A stretch of 30,847 nt of DNA from Oscillospiraceae bacterium (GTDB taxonomy: Bacteria > Bacillota > Clostridia > Oscillospirales > Oscillospiraceae), in contig SVKT01000004.1 of assembly GCA_015068335.1 (NCBI GenBank), positions 1 through 30,847 on the forward strand, read 5' to 3'. Every line of letters begins with the position of its first letter. Positions within the stretch are counted from its first letter, which is position 1. Positions 7,582 through 15,210 of this stretch are shown piece after piece. Both the position numbers and the translations under genes were made by a program. The notes beneath the pieces were generated by a model, which saw only the letters and a list, made by a program, of their open reading frames with translations, was not told the origin of the DNA and did no database searches.

Positions 7582-8441
7582 ACGCCACCGCCTTTCCGCA
7601 GCGCAAGCAACTGCTCCTCCAACGCCTCCACGGTGTAGACTGCGGGGTCGATGGGCAGACCGCGCTCTTTCAGCACCCGGGCCACCCGGGTGATCTGGGG
7701 CACATCCAGACCGGCGGAGAGCAGTTCTCCCGCCTGCTGAAACACTTCCGAAGGTGCGCCACTCATCAGGACGCGGGCGCTTTTCAGCACCAGAATGCGA
7801 TCCACATTCCGGGCGATCTCATCCATACTGTGACTGACCAGAATGATGGTCTTCCCTTTGTTGCGGTGATAGTCCCGGATGTTGGCCATCAGGTTCTCCC
7901 GGCCCGCGGGGTCAAGGCCCGCGGTAGGTTCGTCCAGCACCAGCACGTCCGGCTCCATCGCCATAACGCCTGCCAGCGCCACGCGCCGCTTTTGTCCGCC
8001 GGAGAGTTCAAAGGGGGATTTTTCCAGTTGATCGTCCCGCACGCCCACCAAACGGGCGGCTTCGCGGACGCAGTGATCCAGTTCTTCGCCCCGCTTGCCC
8101 TGATTCATCGGGCCGAATGCGATGTCTTTATAAACCGTCTCCTCAAACAGTTGGTATTCCGGATACTGGAACACCAGCCCCACCTTGAAGCGCACGTCCC
8201 GGATCTTCTTCGGCTCCGCCCAGATGTCCCGCCCGTGCAGCAGGATCTGCCCGGAGGTGGGTTTCAGCAGACCGTTAAGATGCTGGATCAGCGTGGACTT
8301 GCCGGAGCCGGTATGGCCGATGATGCCGAGAAACTCGCCGTTGTACACATCGAAGGTAATGTCCTCCACCGCGCTACGCTGGAAGGGCGTGCCGACCCCG
8401 TAGGTATGGGTCAGGTTTTTGATCTGTAAAATCGGTTCCAA
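7575..8441 (-). CDS. ecfA2: Energy-coupling factor ATPase EcfA2
   Basis: This 288-residue ABC ATPase is one of the two that power the ECF transporter. It has Walker A GHTGSGKST (about 42-50), a Q-loop in VFQYPEYQLFEETV, the signature LSGGQKRRVALAG and Walker B VLVLDEPTAGLDP followed by the switch His in LVSHSMDE. The YQLFEETV segment is typical of EcfA2. The start codon is TTG at 8441, with GAGGAAGGA upstream; I see no better ATG. It sits 16 bases after ecfA1 and overlaps ecfT. Confidence 0.94.
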   Translation of the reverse strand: MEPILQIKNLTHTYGVGTPFQRSAVEDITFDVYNGEFLGIIGHTGSGKSTLIQHLNGLLKPTSGQILLHGRDIWAEPKKIRDVRFKVGLVFQYPEYQLFEETVYKDIAFGPMNQGKRGEELDHCVREAARLVGVRDDQLEKSPFELSGGQKRRVALAGVMAMEPDVLVLDEPTAGLDPAGRENLMANIRDYHRNKGKTIILVSHSMDEIARNVDRILVLKSARVLMSGAPSEVFQQAGELLSAGLDVPQITRVARVLKERGLPIDPAVYTVEALEEQLLALRKGGGVC

Positions 8442-8457
8442 ATCGTTTCGTCCTTCC

Positions 8458-9309
8458 TCAATTTCCTGCCAGCGCTTTCAGGATTGCGTCGGCACATTCC
8501 TCCACAGTCAGCGCGTCCAGCGGAACGTCCACGCCGCTTTGGCGCAGGCGATCCAGCAGATCCACGGTGTCCGGCGCCGTCAGTCCCATAGAGCGCAGTT
8601 CGTCGATCCGTGCAAAGACCTCCCGGGGCGTTCCGTCCATAGCGACACGGCCCTCGTCCATAACGATGACGCGGTCGGCGTCTTCCGCTTCGTTCATATG
8701 GTGCGTGATCAGCACCACGGTAATGCCCTTCTCCCGGTTCAGCCGGTGGATGGCAGAAAGCACTTCCTGCCGTCCCACAGGATCCAGCATAGCGGTGGCC
8801 TCGTCCAGCACGATGCACGCCGGCTCCATCGCGATGACGCCGGCAATGGCGATGCGCTGCTTTTGGCCGCCGGAGAGCAGATGGGGCGCGTGGGTCACGA
8901 ACTCATACATCTCCACCGACCGCAGGGCGTCATCCACGCGGCGGCGGATCTCCTCGGTGGGCACGCCTAAGTTTTCGGGGGCGAAGGCCACATCCTCCTC
9001 CACCACGTTGGCAACGATCTGGTTGTCGGGATTCTGGAACACCATACCCACCCGCTGGCGGATGGCCAGGAGCATCTGCTCGTCCAGGGTGTCCATCCCC
9101 TCCACATACACCTTGCCGCCGGCGGGCAGCAAAACGGCGTTGAAGGTCTTGGCCAGCGTGGACTTGCCGGAGCCGTTGTGCCCCAGGATCACCGTGAAAC
9201 TGCCCTTTTCAATGGCAGTGTTCACGCCTTTGAGCGCAAAGACAGGCTCGCCGTTCTCCCCCGCCGGGTAGAGAAACCGCAATTCTTTTGTTTCGATCAT
9301 AGTTGACAT
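8458..9309 (-). CDS. ecfA1: Energy-coupling factor ATPase EcfA1
   Basis: This 283-residue ABC ATPase partners EcfA2. It has Walker A GHNGSGKST, Q-loop FQNPDNQIVANVVEEDVAF (the EcfA1 type), signature LSGGQKQRIAIAG, Walker B CIVLDEATAMLDP and the switch region LITHHMNEAE. The Walker B motif has the normal Glu. I chose the ATG at 9309 (MSTMIETKEL) because a GGGAAACGAG stretch lies 8 bases upstream. The ATG at 9300 overlaps the VanZ stop as ATGA but has no ribosome-binding site. The reading frame is open further up to 9369, but those residues are unlike the family. Confidence 0.94.
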   Translation of the reverse strand: MSTMIETKELRFLYPAGENGEPVFALKGVNTAIEKGSFTVILGHNGSGKSTLAKTFNAVLLPAGGKVYVEGMDTLDEQMLLAIRQRVGMVFQNPDNQIVANVVEEDVAFAPENLGVPTEEIRRRVDDALRSVEMYEFVTHAPHLLSGGQKQRIAIAGVIAMEPACIVLDEATAMLDPVGRQEVLSAIHRLNREKGITVVLITHHMNEAEDADRVIVMDEGRVAMDGTPREVFARIDELRSMGLTAPDTVDLLDRLRQSGVDVPLDALTVEECADAILKALAGN

Positions 9310-9914
9310 AACATATTCTCGTTTCCCGTTTGTTTGCAATAATGGCCTCTGCGCCCAAGTCCAGCCCAAAGCCAGTATCCGCAGAGGACGCCCAGCGTGT
9401 TCAGGGCAAGGTCGTCGATATCAAAGGCACGTCCAACCAGCAACTGCCAGCATTCGATCAATCCGGTGATGCACAGCCCCGCAAGCAACGCACGCTTCCA
9501 TCCGAAGTCCCGCCACAGCAAGGACAAAAAGAAGCCGAAGGGCAGAAACATAATGATGTTTCCCAGCAGATTAAATACCGTATACATTGATTGATGCCCA
9601 AGTTCCAGCGACTGGAACGGGATCAGGTTCACATCCCCCAGCGCGAAGAAGGTGCCCTGATCGCTGATGACCCCATATTCCAGAAGAACTCTCCAATGGA
9701 AACCCCACGGCGTCAGCGTCAGAACCGCCATACCGCCGCAGAACATCCAGAACAGGAGCAGCAGGACTTCCCTCGGCCGGGAACTACGCAGTTTACGTGC
9801 CGCCAAACGCCGCATCCTGGGCACATACAGGCAGGCATACAGCGCCGCCGCGGCCAGAATGCCCGGCAGCATATTTTCCACGTAGTACCAGATCAACCGC
9901 AGATAAAAGCGCAT
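9297..9914 (-). CDS. VanZ-like family membrane protein
   Basis: This 205-residue protein has about five hydrophobic segments. The conserved VanZ features are present: the NLIPFQSL stretch, NLLGNIIMFLPFGF (about 115-128), and the acidic ECWQLLVGRAFDIDDLALNTLG stretch near residues 163-185. VanZ proteins occur widely in Firmicutes and only some are tied to teicoplanin resistance; nothing here links it to a van cluster. The start at 9914 has AAAGGAGAT upstream. It lies 12 bases after the methyltransferase gene and its stop overlaps the ecfA1 start region. Confidence 0.9.
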   Translation of the reverse strand: MRFYLRLIWYYVENMLPGILAAAALYACLYVPRMRRLAARKLRSSRPREVLLLLFWMFCGGMAVLTLTPWGFHWRVLLEYGVISDQGTFFALGDVNLIPFQSLELGHQSMYTVFNLLGNIIMFLPFGFFLSLLWRDFGWKRALLAGLCITGLIECWQLLVGRAFDIDDLALNTLGVLCGYWLWAGLGRRGHYCKQTGNENMLCQL

Positions 9915-9926
9915 TGGCGATCTCCT

Positions 9927-10790
9927 TTATTCGCTGAACCAGCGGCCGGTGGCGCCGCAGGGCAGTGCCAGACCGGTCTCGGTGACCGGCAGGCCCAGTT
10001 CGTCCCAGGTGCATTTACCGCCGTATTTGGAGGCCACCAGTACGTTGAGCAGATAGCCCAGCACAGAGGGCGCAAGGCCCGTGGTGTAGGAATTGATGAT
10101 GACGAACAAGGGCTTCTCCGACAGCACGCCGGCACACAGTTTCACGAAGGGATAGAGGTTCTCTTCCAGTTTCCAGACCTCGCCGCCGGGGCCGCGGCCG
10201 TAAGAGGGCGGGTCCATAATGATGGCGTCGTAGGTCTTGCCCCGGCGGATCTCACGCTCCACGAACTTGGCGCAGTCGTCAATGATCCAGCGGATGGGCG
10301 CCTCTTCCAGACCGGAAAGGCGGGCGTTGTCCTTTGCCCAGGCCACCATACCCTTTGCCGCATCCACGTGGCACACGCTGGCGCCCGCCTTGGCGCAGGC
10401 CACCGTGGCGCCGCCGGTATAGGCGAACAGGTTCAGCACCCGGATGGGACGGCCGGCGCTGCGGATCTTGTTCATCGCGAAATCCCAGTTCACCGCCTGC
10501 TCGGGGAACAGACCGGTGTGCTTGAAGTTCATCGGCTTGACCTGGAAGGTCAGTTCATCATAGTGTACCTTCCAACTCTCGGGCAGGGTATTCTTCTCCC
10601 AGTGGCCGCCGCCGCTCTGGGAGCGGTGATAGCGGGCGTTGGTCTTTTTCCACGCGGGGTTGCGATAGTCCGTCTCCCAGATGGCCTGGGGATCGGGCCG
10701 CACCAGGAACTGCTTGTCCCAGCGTTCCAGTTTCTCTCCGCCGCCGCAATCCAGCAGTTCGTAGTCCTGCCATTTATCCGCGATCCACAT
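9927..10790 (-). CDS. Class I SAM-dependent methyltransferase (RlmI-like)
   Basis: This 287-residue protein has a Rossmann-type methyltransferase domain in its second half. Motif I is RVLNLFAYTGGATVACAKAG (about 117-136), followed by an acidic HVDAAKGMVAWAKDN region and the catalytic-type IMDPPSYGRGP loop near 190-200. This set matches the RlmI/RlmK-like rRNA cytosine C5 methyltransferase superfamily, though the N-terminal PUA domain of RlmI is not evident, so the substrate is uncertain. The start at 10790 has an ACGGAGG site and a good promoter (10832-10861). It is the first gene of the long minus-strand unit. Confidence 0.85.
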   Translation of the reverse strand: MWIADKWQDYELLDCGGGEKLERWDKQFLVRPDPQAIWETDYRNPAWKKTNARYHRSQSGGGHWEKNTLPESWKVHYDELTFQVKPMNFKHTGLFPEQAVNWDFAMNKIRSAGRPIRVLNLFAYTGGATVACAKAGASVCHVDAAKGMVAWAKDNARLSGLEEAPIRWIIDDCAKFVEREIRRGKTYDAIIMDPPSYGRGPGGEVWKLEENLYPFVKLCAGVLSEKPLFVIINSYTTGLAPSVLGYLLNVLVASKYGGKCTWDELGLPVTETGLALPCGATGRWFSE

Positions 10791-10831
10791 AGTGTGTCCT
10801 CCGTTTCTGTGTTTGCATATTAAATCAGTAT

Positions 10832-10861
10832 ATTATACCTCGTTTTCGCATCGCTCGTCAA
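10832..10861 (-). promoter_or_regulatory. Sigma-A-type promoter for the methyltransferase-vanZ-ecf unit
   Basis: On the minus strand, TTGACG (10856-10861) and TATAAT (10832-10837) are 18 bases apart, close to consensus. The methyltransferase start codon is 41 bases downstream. There is no TG extension before the -10 box. Confidence 0.8.
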
Positions 10862-10894
10862 TTACATTTCCGGCCCAGAACACAAAAACTGCCG

Positions 10895-10923
10895 TTGGAT
10901 TTTCGGCGCTTTTATGATACAAT
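10895..10923 (+). promoter_or_regulatory. Sigma-A-type promoter for queH
   Basis: TTGGAT (10895-10900) and TACAAT (10918-10923) are 17 bases apart, with a TGA extension immediately before the -10 box. The queH start is 39 bases downstream. The leader of about 35 bases is too short for a preQ1 riboswitch. Confidence 0.75.
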
Positions 10924-10962
10924 ATCGATGATCCGTAATTTTTCAAAAAGCGAGGCGATCCA

Positions 10963-11526
10963 ATGGACACCGTTCTGATGCACACCTGCTGCGCACCCTG
11001 CTCTCTCAGTTGCATTGCCCCCCTCCGCGCCGAGGGCATTGAGCCGGTGGCGTTCTGGTATAACCCCAACATCCACCCCTGGAAAGAGTATGAAGCCCGC
11101 CGGGACTGTCTGCTCGCCTATGCCCCTACCATCGGTATGGAGGTGCGGGTGCGGGAGGACTACGGCCTGAAAGACTTTGTCCGCCACGTGGCCGATGACA
11201 TCGACCACCGCTGCACCTACTGCTACGAGCACCGTCTGGAAGGCACGGCGAAATACGCCGCGCTGCACGGCTTCACCCACTTCACCTCCACCCTGCTTTC
11301 CAGCCTGTATCAGGATCACGAGGGCATCGTGCGCGCCGCAGAGCGCTATGCCAGACAGTACGGCGTGGAGTTCCTCTACCGGGACTTCCGCCCCAACTTC
11401 CGCGCAGGCAATCAGCAGGCGAAGGAACTGGGCTTCTATATGCAGAAATACTGCGGCTGCGTCTTCTCCGAGGCCGACCGCTACCAAAAACAGATCCAGC
11501 GGGATCTCGCCAAATTCCAGGAATAA
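10963..11526 (+). CDS. queH: Epoxyqueuosine reductase QueH
   Basis: This 187-residue enzyme does the last step of queuosine synthesis in tRNA, reducing epoxyqueuosine to queuosine; it is the cobalamin-independent alternative to QueG. Family residues are all visible: HTCCAPCS (Cys 9, 10, 13), RCTYCYEHRL (Cys 84, 87) and QKYCGCVFSE (Cys 164, 166), which bind an iron-sulfur cluster and metal. Length is normal. It is the only plus-strand gene in the first 29 kb. It has its own promoter and shares a terminator hairpin with mntP. No other queuosine gene is in the window. Confidence 0.95.
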   Translation: MDTVLMHTCCAPCSLSCIAPLRAEGIEPVAFWYNPNIHPWKEYEARRDCLLAYAPTIGMEVRVREDYGLKDFVRHVADDIDHRCTYCYEHRLEGTAKYAALHGFTHFTSTLLSSLYQDHEGIVRAAERYARQYGVEFLYRDFRPNFRAGNQQAKELGFYMQKYCGCVFSEADRYQKQIQRDLAKFQE

Positions 11527-11561
11527 AAAAGAAACACAGGAGCGGATCGCTCCTGTGTTTT
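11525..11561. terminator. Bidirectional terminator between queH and mntP
   Basis: A perfect 13-bp stem (11532-11544 with 11548-11560, loop GAT) has T-runs both ways: TTTT on the plus strand and six T (11525-11530) after one C on the minus strand. It ends queH (stop at 11526) and mntP (stop at 11568). Confidence 0.9.
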
Positions 11562-11567
11562 CGCTTG

Positions 11568-12128
11568 TTACGACAAAATGCCCAGATGTTCCAACAGGAT
11601 CTTCGTGCCCATCAAAATCAGCACGATACCGCCGGCCAGTTCCGCACGGGCGCGGTACTTTGCACCAAACACGCTGCCCACCTTGACGCCGATACCGGAG
11701 AGGACAAAGGTCACCACGCCGATGAAGCACACCGCCGGGCCGATGTCCACGCTCAGGAAGGCAAAGGAAATGCCCACCGCCAGCGCGTCGATGCTGGTGG
11801 CCACCGCCAGCGGCAGCATCGCACGGAAGCCGAAATCGCAGTCCAGGCACTCCGCCTCGTCCCGGGACTCCCGGATCATATTGAAGCCGATGATGCCCAG
11901 CAGCACAAAGGCGATCCAGTGGTCCACGGATACGATCATAGACTGGAACCGGATGCCCAGCAGATAGCCCAGCAGAGGCATCAGCGCCTGAAAGCCGCCG
12001 AAGTATGCTCCCGCGGTGCAGGCGTGGCGCAGCCGCACCTCACCCGTGGCCAGACCCTTACAGACCGAAACGGCGAAGGCGTCCATCGACAGGCCAATGG
12101 CGATGACAAATAATTCCCATAAACCCAT
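11568..12128 (-). CDS. mntP: Manganese efflux pump MntP
   Basis: This 186-residue protein with about six transmembrane helices exports Mn(II). It shows the family pattern of two DUF204-like halves with acidic membrane residues: IGLSMDAFAVSVCKGLA (about 9-25) and VATSIDALAVGISFAF (about 109-124). I chose the ATG at 12128 (MGLWELF) because GAGGA is 8 bases upstream and homologs start there; the longer frame to 12176 adds a non-family extension. It follows the PFL gene by 51 bases, which is too short for a yybP-ykoY manganese riboswitch, so it is probably made with the two genes upstream. Confidence 0.94.
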   Translation of the reverse strand: MGLWELFVIAIGLSMDAFAVSVCKGLATGEVRLRHACTAGAYFGGFQALMPLLGYLLGIRFQSMIVSVDHWIAFVLLGIIGFNMIRESRDEAECLDCDFGFRAMLPLAVATSIDALAVGISFAFLSVDIGPAVCFIGVVTFVLSGIGVKVGSVFGAKYRARAELAGGIVLILMGTKILLEHLGILS

Positions 12129-12179
12129 TTTCTGTTTCCTCGTTCTATTTGCGTTGACCGCCGCTCCAAGCGGCACCCA

Positions 12180-13538
12180 TCAGTTTTTCAGGCTGTGCAT
12201 CGGTGCGGGGATGCGGCCGCCGCGGGCGATGAAGTCCGCGCTGGACTCGGGATGCACCGGCATCACCGGGGCGCTGCCCAGCAGACCGCCCATCTCGATG
12301 GTGTCGCCCACCGTCTTGCCGGGGGTGGGCAGGATGCGGACGGCGGTGGTCTTGCAGTTGACCATACCGATGGCCGCCTCGTCGGCGATGATGGCGGAGA
12401 TGGTCTCCGCAGGGGTATCGCCGGGCACGGCGATCATATCCAGACCCACGGAGCAGACACAGGTCATCGCTTCCAGTTTGTCCAGCGTCAGCACGCCGCT
12501 GCGGGCGGCGGCGATCATACCCTCGTCCTCGGACACGGGGATAAAGGCGCCGGACAGTCCGCCCACGGAGGAGGACGCCATAACGCCGCCCTTTTTCACG
12601 GCGTCGTTCAGCAGCGCCAGCGCCGCCGTGGTGCCGTGGGTGCCGCAGACTTCCAGACCCATCTCCTCCAAGATCCGCGCCACGGAGTCACCGATGGCGG
12701 GGGTAGGTGCCAGAGAGAGGTCCACGATGCCAAAGGGCGTATCCAGACGGCGGGAGGCCTCCTGTGCCACCAACTGACCCATACGGGTGATGCGGAAAGC
12801 CGTCTTTTTCACAGTCTCCGCAACGACATCAAAGGGCATTCCCTTTACAGCCTTCAAGGCGTGATGCACCACGCCGGGGCCGGAAACACCCACGTTGATG
12901 ACCTTCTCCGCCTCACCCACACCGTGGAAGGCGCCGGCCATAAAGGGGTTGTCCTCCACGGCGTTGCAGAACACCACCAGTTTCGCGCAGCCCAGACCGT
13001 CCCGGTCTGCGGTGATGGCGGCGGTATCCTTGATGATGCGGCCCATCAGGGCCACGGCGTCCATATTGATGCCGGCCTTGGTGGAGCCCACATTCACGGA
13101 GGAGCAGACCAGTTCCGTCCGGGCAAGCGCCTCGGGGATGGACCGGATCAGGCGCTCGTCCGCCTTGGTCATACCCTTCTGCACCAGCGCAGAATAGCCG
13201 CCGATAAAGTTCACGCCGCAGTTTCTTGCAGCGCGGTCCAGCGCCAGCGCAAAGGGGACGTAGTCCTCGGTATCGCTGGCACCCGCCACCAGCGCCATCG
13301 GCGTGACGGAAATGCGCTTGTTGACGATGGGGATGCCAAACTCCCGCTCGATGTCCTCACCGGTCCTGACCAGATTTTCCGCGTAGCGGGTGATCTTGTC
13401 ATAGACCTTGTCGCAGGCACGTTTCGCATCCGGGTCGCAGCAACTGAGCAGAGAAATGCCCATCGTGATGGTGCGGATGTCCAGATGCTGCTGGTCGATC
13501 ATTTCAATGGTGGAGAGGATGTCCTTCTGATTGAGCAT
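12180..13538 (-). CDS. PFL family protein (UPF0210/DUF711)
   Basis: This 452-residue cytosolic protein belongs to the UPF0210 family, distantly related to pyruvate formate-lyase. The characteristic stretches are DIRTITMGISLLSCCDP near the start, NFIGGYSALVQKG, NVGSTKAGINMDA, VGVSGPGVV and the C-terminal PEEDA-free GGRIPAPMHSLKN end. No reaction is proven for the family. The start at 13538 has a GGGGAGAGGG site 15 bases after the end of a UPF0237 ACT protein. The UPF0237-UPF0210 pair is conserved across many bacteria, so the ACT protein probably senses an amino acid or related ligand for this one (inference). Confidence 0.93.
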   Translation of the reverse strand: MLNQKDILSTIEMIDQQHLDIRTITMGISLLSCCDPDAKRACDKVYDKITRYAENLVRTGEDIEREFGIPIVNKRISVTPMALVAGASDTEDYVPFALALDRAARNCGVNFIGGYSALVQKGMTKADERLIRSIPEALARTELVCSSVNVGSTKAGINMDAVALMGRIIKDTAAITADRDGLGCAKLVVFCNAVEDNPFMAGAFHGVGEAEKVINVGVSGPGVVHHALKAVKGMPFDVVAETVKKTAFRITRMGQLVAQEASRRLDTPFGIVDLSLAPTPAIGDSVARILEEMGLEVCGTHGTTAALALLNDAVKKGGVMASSSVGGLSGAFIPVSEDEGMIAAARSGVLTLDKLEAMTCVCSVGLDMIAVPGDTPAETISAIIADEAAIGMVNCKTTAVRILPTPGKTVGDTIEMGGLLGSAPVMPVHPESSADFIARGGRIPAPMHSLKN

Positions 13539-13553
13539 AGTCCCTCTCCCCTC

Positions 13554-13823
13554 TCAAATTCGGTGCATCGCGTCGAAGATCTCCTCACGCTGAATGCGGA
13601 TGGAGATGCCCATCTCGGCGCCCAGTTCCTCCAACAGGACACGCAGGTCGCCCACGCTCACCGCCGCCTTCTCCACATCCACGGCCATAACCATAGTGAA
13701 GGAGCCGTGCAGGATGGTCTGGGAGATGTCCAGAATGTTGACATTGTTCTTTGCCAGCAGCGTGCAGACTGCGGCGGTGATGCCCACTTTATCCTGTCCC
13801 ACAACAGTTACGATAGCGTTCAT
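13554..13823 (-). CDS. UPF0237 ACT domain protein
   Basis: This 89-residue protein is almost wholly one ACT fold related to the glycine-cleavage repressor GcvR: MNAIVTVVGQDKVGITAAV, NNVNILDISQTIL and FTMVMAVDV are typical. ACT domains bind small ligands, usually amino acids. I chose the ATG at 13823 because GGGAGGAAG lies just upstream; the longer frame to 13937 runs back over the promoter and a terminator. It has its own promoter (13859-13887) and leads the unit with the PFL protein and mntP. Confidence 0.93.
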   Translation of the reverse strand: MNAIVTVVGQDKVGITAAVCTLLAKNNVNILDISQTILHGSFTMVMAVDVEKAAVSVGDLRVLLEELGAEMGISIRIQREEIFDAMHRI

Positions 13824-13858
13824 AAACTTCCTCCCGAAAAAAGGATTTGATCCGGGAT

Positions 13859-13887
13859 ATTGTAGCACAGAAGCAAAGCAAAGTAAA
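13859..13887 (-). promoter_or_regulatory. Promoter for the UPF0237-PFL-mntP unit
   Basis: On the minus strand TTTACT (13882-13887) and TACAAT (13859-13864) are 17 bases apart with TGC just before the -10 box. The start codon at 13823 is 35 bases downstream. It lies directly after the lysC terminator. Confidence 0.75.
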
Positions 13888-13890
13888 TCC

Positions 13891-13927
13891 AAAAAAATAC
13901 AAGGGGGGCACACAATGTGTGCCCCCC
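13891..13927 (-). terminator. Rho-independent terminator of lysC
   Basis: A GC-rich stem built on AGGGGGGCAC/GTGCCCCCCT (13902-13927, about 10 bp or more) is followed on the minus strand by TTGTA and seven T (13891-13897). It begins 13 bases after the lysC stop. Confidence 0.9.
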
Positions 13928-13940
13928 TGCTCTTCACGGA

Positions 13941-15152
13941 TCAGATCACGTCAAAAAACTTGTCGTGGATGGCCTTGACGGCGCGATTCACGTCCTCCTC
14001 GTCCAGCAGGACGGAGACGCGGATCTCGGAGGTGTTGATCATCTGGATGTTGATGCCCGCCTCATACAGCGCCTCGAACATCTTGGCCGCCATACCACAG
14101 TGACTCATCAGGCCGATGCCCACGATGGACACCTTGCCGATGTGCTCGTCGGCTTCGATGTGGTCGAATTTCAGCGTCTCCTTGTTGGCGTTGAGCAGAG
14201 CCTCTGCATCCTCCAAATCCTTCTTGTGGATGGTGAAGGTGATGTCCTTGGTAGCGTCACGGCCGATGGATTGCAGGATCACGTCCACATTGATGTTGTG
14301 CTGACCCAGCAGATCGAACACCTGGAATGCAACGCCGGGATTGTGCTGCAAACCGATCAGGGCAACGCGGGCAATGCTGGTATCCTTCGCCACACCGGCG
14401 ATGTTGGTTTTTTCCACTTTGGTGACCTCCTTGACTTTCGTGCCAGGCTTGCGTTCCAGGCTGGACACGACTTCCATATTGACTTTGAATTTCTTTGCCA
14501 GTTCCACGCTGCGGTTATGCAGCACGCCTGCGCCCTGAGATGCCAGTTCCAGCATCTCATCATAAGTAATCTCATCCAGTTTCTGTGCGCTGGAAACGAT
14601 GCGGGGATCGGTGGTGTAGACGCCGTCCACATCAGTATAGATCTGGCACAGGTCCGCACGGAAGGCGGCTGCCAGCGCCACAGCGCTGGTATCGCTGCCG
14701 CCGCGGCCCAGGGTGGTCACATCGCCCGTGCGGGCCAGACCCTGGAAGCCGGTGACGATCACGATGCGGTGCTGATCCAGTTCGGCCTGGATCCGCTCAG
14801 GATCGATCTTCTTGATGCGGGCGTCGGAATGGTCGGAGGTGGAATGGATCCCAACCTGGCCGGCGTTCAGGGACACGCAGGGCAGCCCCATTCCTTCCAG
14901 CGCCATCGCGCACAGCGCCACGGAGATCTGCTCGCCGGTAGACAGCAGCATATCCATTTCCCGCTTGGAGGCCTTGGGATTGATTTCCTCAGCCTTGGCG
15001 ATCAGGTCATCGGTGGTATCACCCTGTGCGGACAGCACCACGATGACGTCGTTGCCCTGCCGATAGGTATCAGCAATAATACCGGCGACGTTGCGGATGT
15101 GAGCCGCATCCTTCACGGAACTGCCGCCGAATTTCTGTACGATCAAACTCAT
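13941..15152 (-). CDS. lysC: Aspartate kinase (monofunctional, two ACT domains)
   Basis: This 403-residue enzyme phosphorylates aspartate, the first step to lysine, threonine and methionine. The kinase domain (about 1-240) has VQKFGGSSV at the start, STGEQISVAL, GRGGSDTSAVALAAAF and YTDVDGVYTTDPR. The C-terminal 140 residues form two ACT domains (for example VSIVGIGLMSHCGMA) that usually give feedback inhibition. The start at 15152 has AAGGAAAGAAGG upstream. It lies 58 bases after the broken homoserine dehydrogenase gene and ends at a strong terminator, so it is the last gene of the ThrR-hom-lysC unit. Confidence 0.96.
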   Translation of the reverse strand: MSLIVQKFGGSSVKDAAHIRNVAGIIADTYRQGNDVIVVLSAQGDTTDDLIAKAEEINPKASKREMDMLLSTGEQISVALCAMALEGMGLPCVSLNAGQVGIHSTSDHSDARIKKIDPERIQAELDQHRIVIVTGFQGLARTGDVTTLGRGGSDTSAVALAAAFRADLCQIYTDVDGVYTTDPRIVSSAQKLDEITYDEMLELASQGAGVLHNRSVELAKKFKVNMEVVSSLERKPGTKVKEVTKVEKTNIAGVAKDTSIARVALIGLQHNPGVAFQVFDLLGQHNINVDVILQSIGRDATKDITFTIHKKDLEDAEALLNANKETLKFDHIEADEHIGKVSIVGIGLMSHCGMAAKMFEALYEAGINIQMINTSEIRVSVLLDEEDVNRAVKAIHDKFFDVI

Positions 15153-15184
15153 CGAATTGCCTTCTTTCCTTTCTGGTGGTCACA

Positions 15185-15201
15185 GAGTGCCAGCGGCACT
15201 C
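15185..15201 (-). other. Short perfect hairpin between hom and lysC
   Basis: A 7-bp perfect inverted repeat (GAGTGCC/GGCACTC, loop AGC) lies between the hom stop and the lysC ribosome-binding site. There is no T-run after it on the minus strand, so it is not a clear terminator. Confidence 0.4.
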
Positions 15202-15210
15202 CGTATTTCA

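Noticed and set aside
9297..9914. VanZ protein plus Ddl as a sign of glycopeptide resistance
   Set aside because: Ddl has the D-Ala type loop, the genes lie 16 kb apart, and no vanH, vanX or VanRS-like gene is present.
10924..10962. Possible preQ1 riboswitch before queH
   Set aside because: The leader after the promoter is about 35 bases and lacks the stem and A-rich tail order needed.
12129..12179. Possible manganese (yybP-ykoY) riboswitch before mntP
   Set aside because: Only 51 bases separate mntP from the PFL gene stop, too short for the aptamer, and I see none of its conserved loops.
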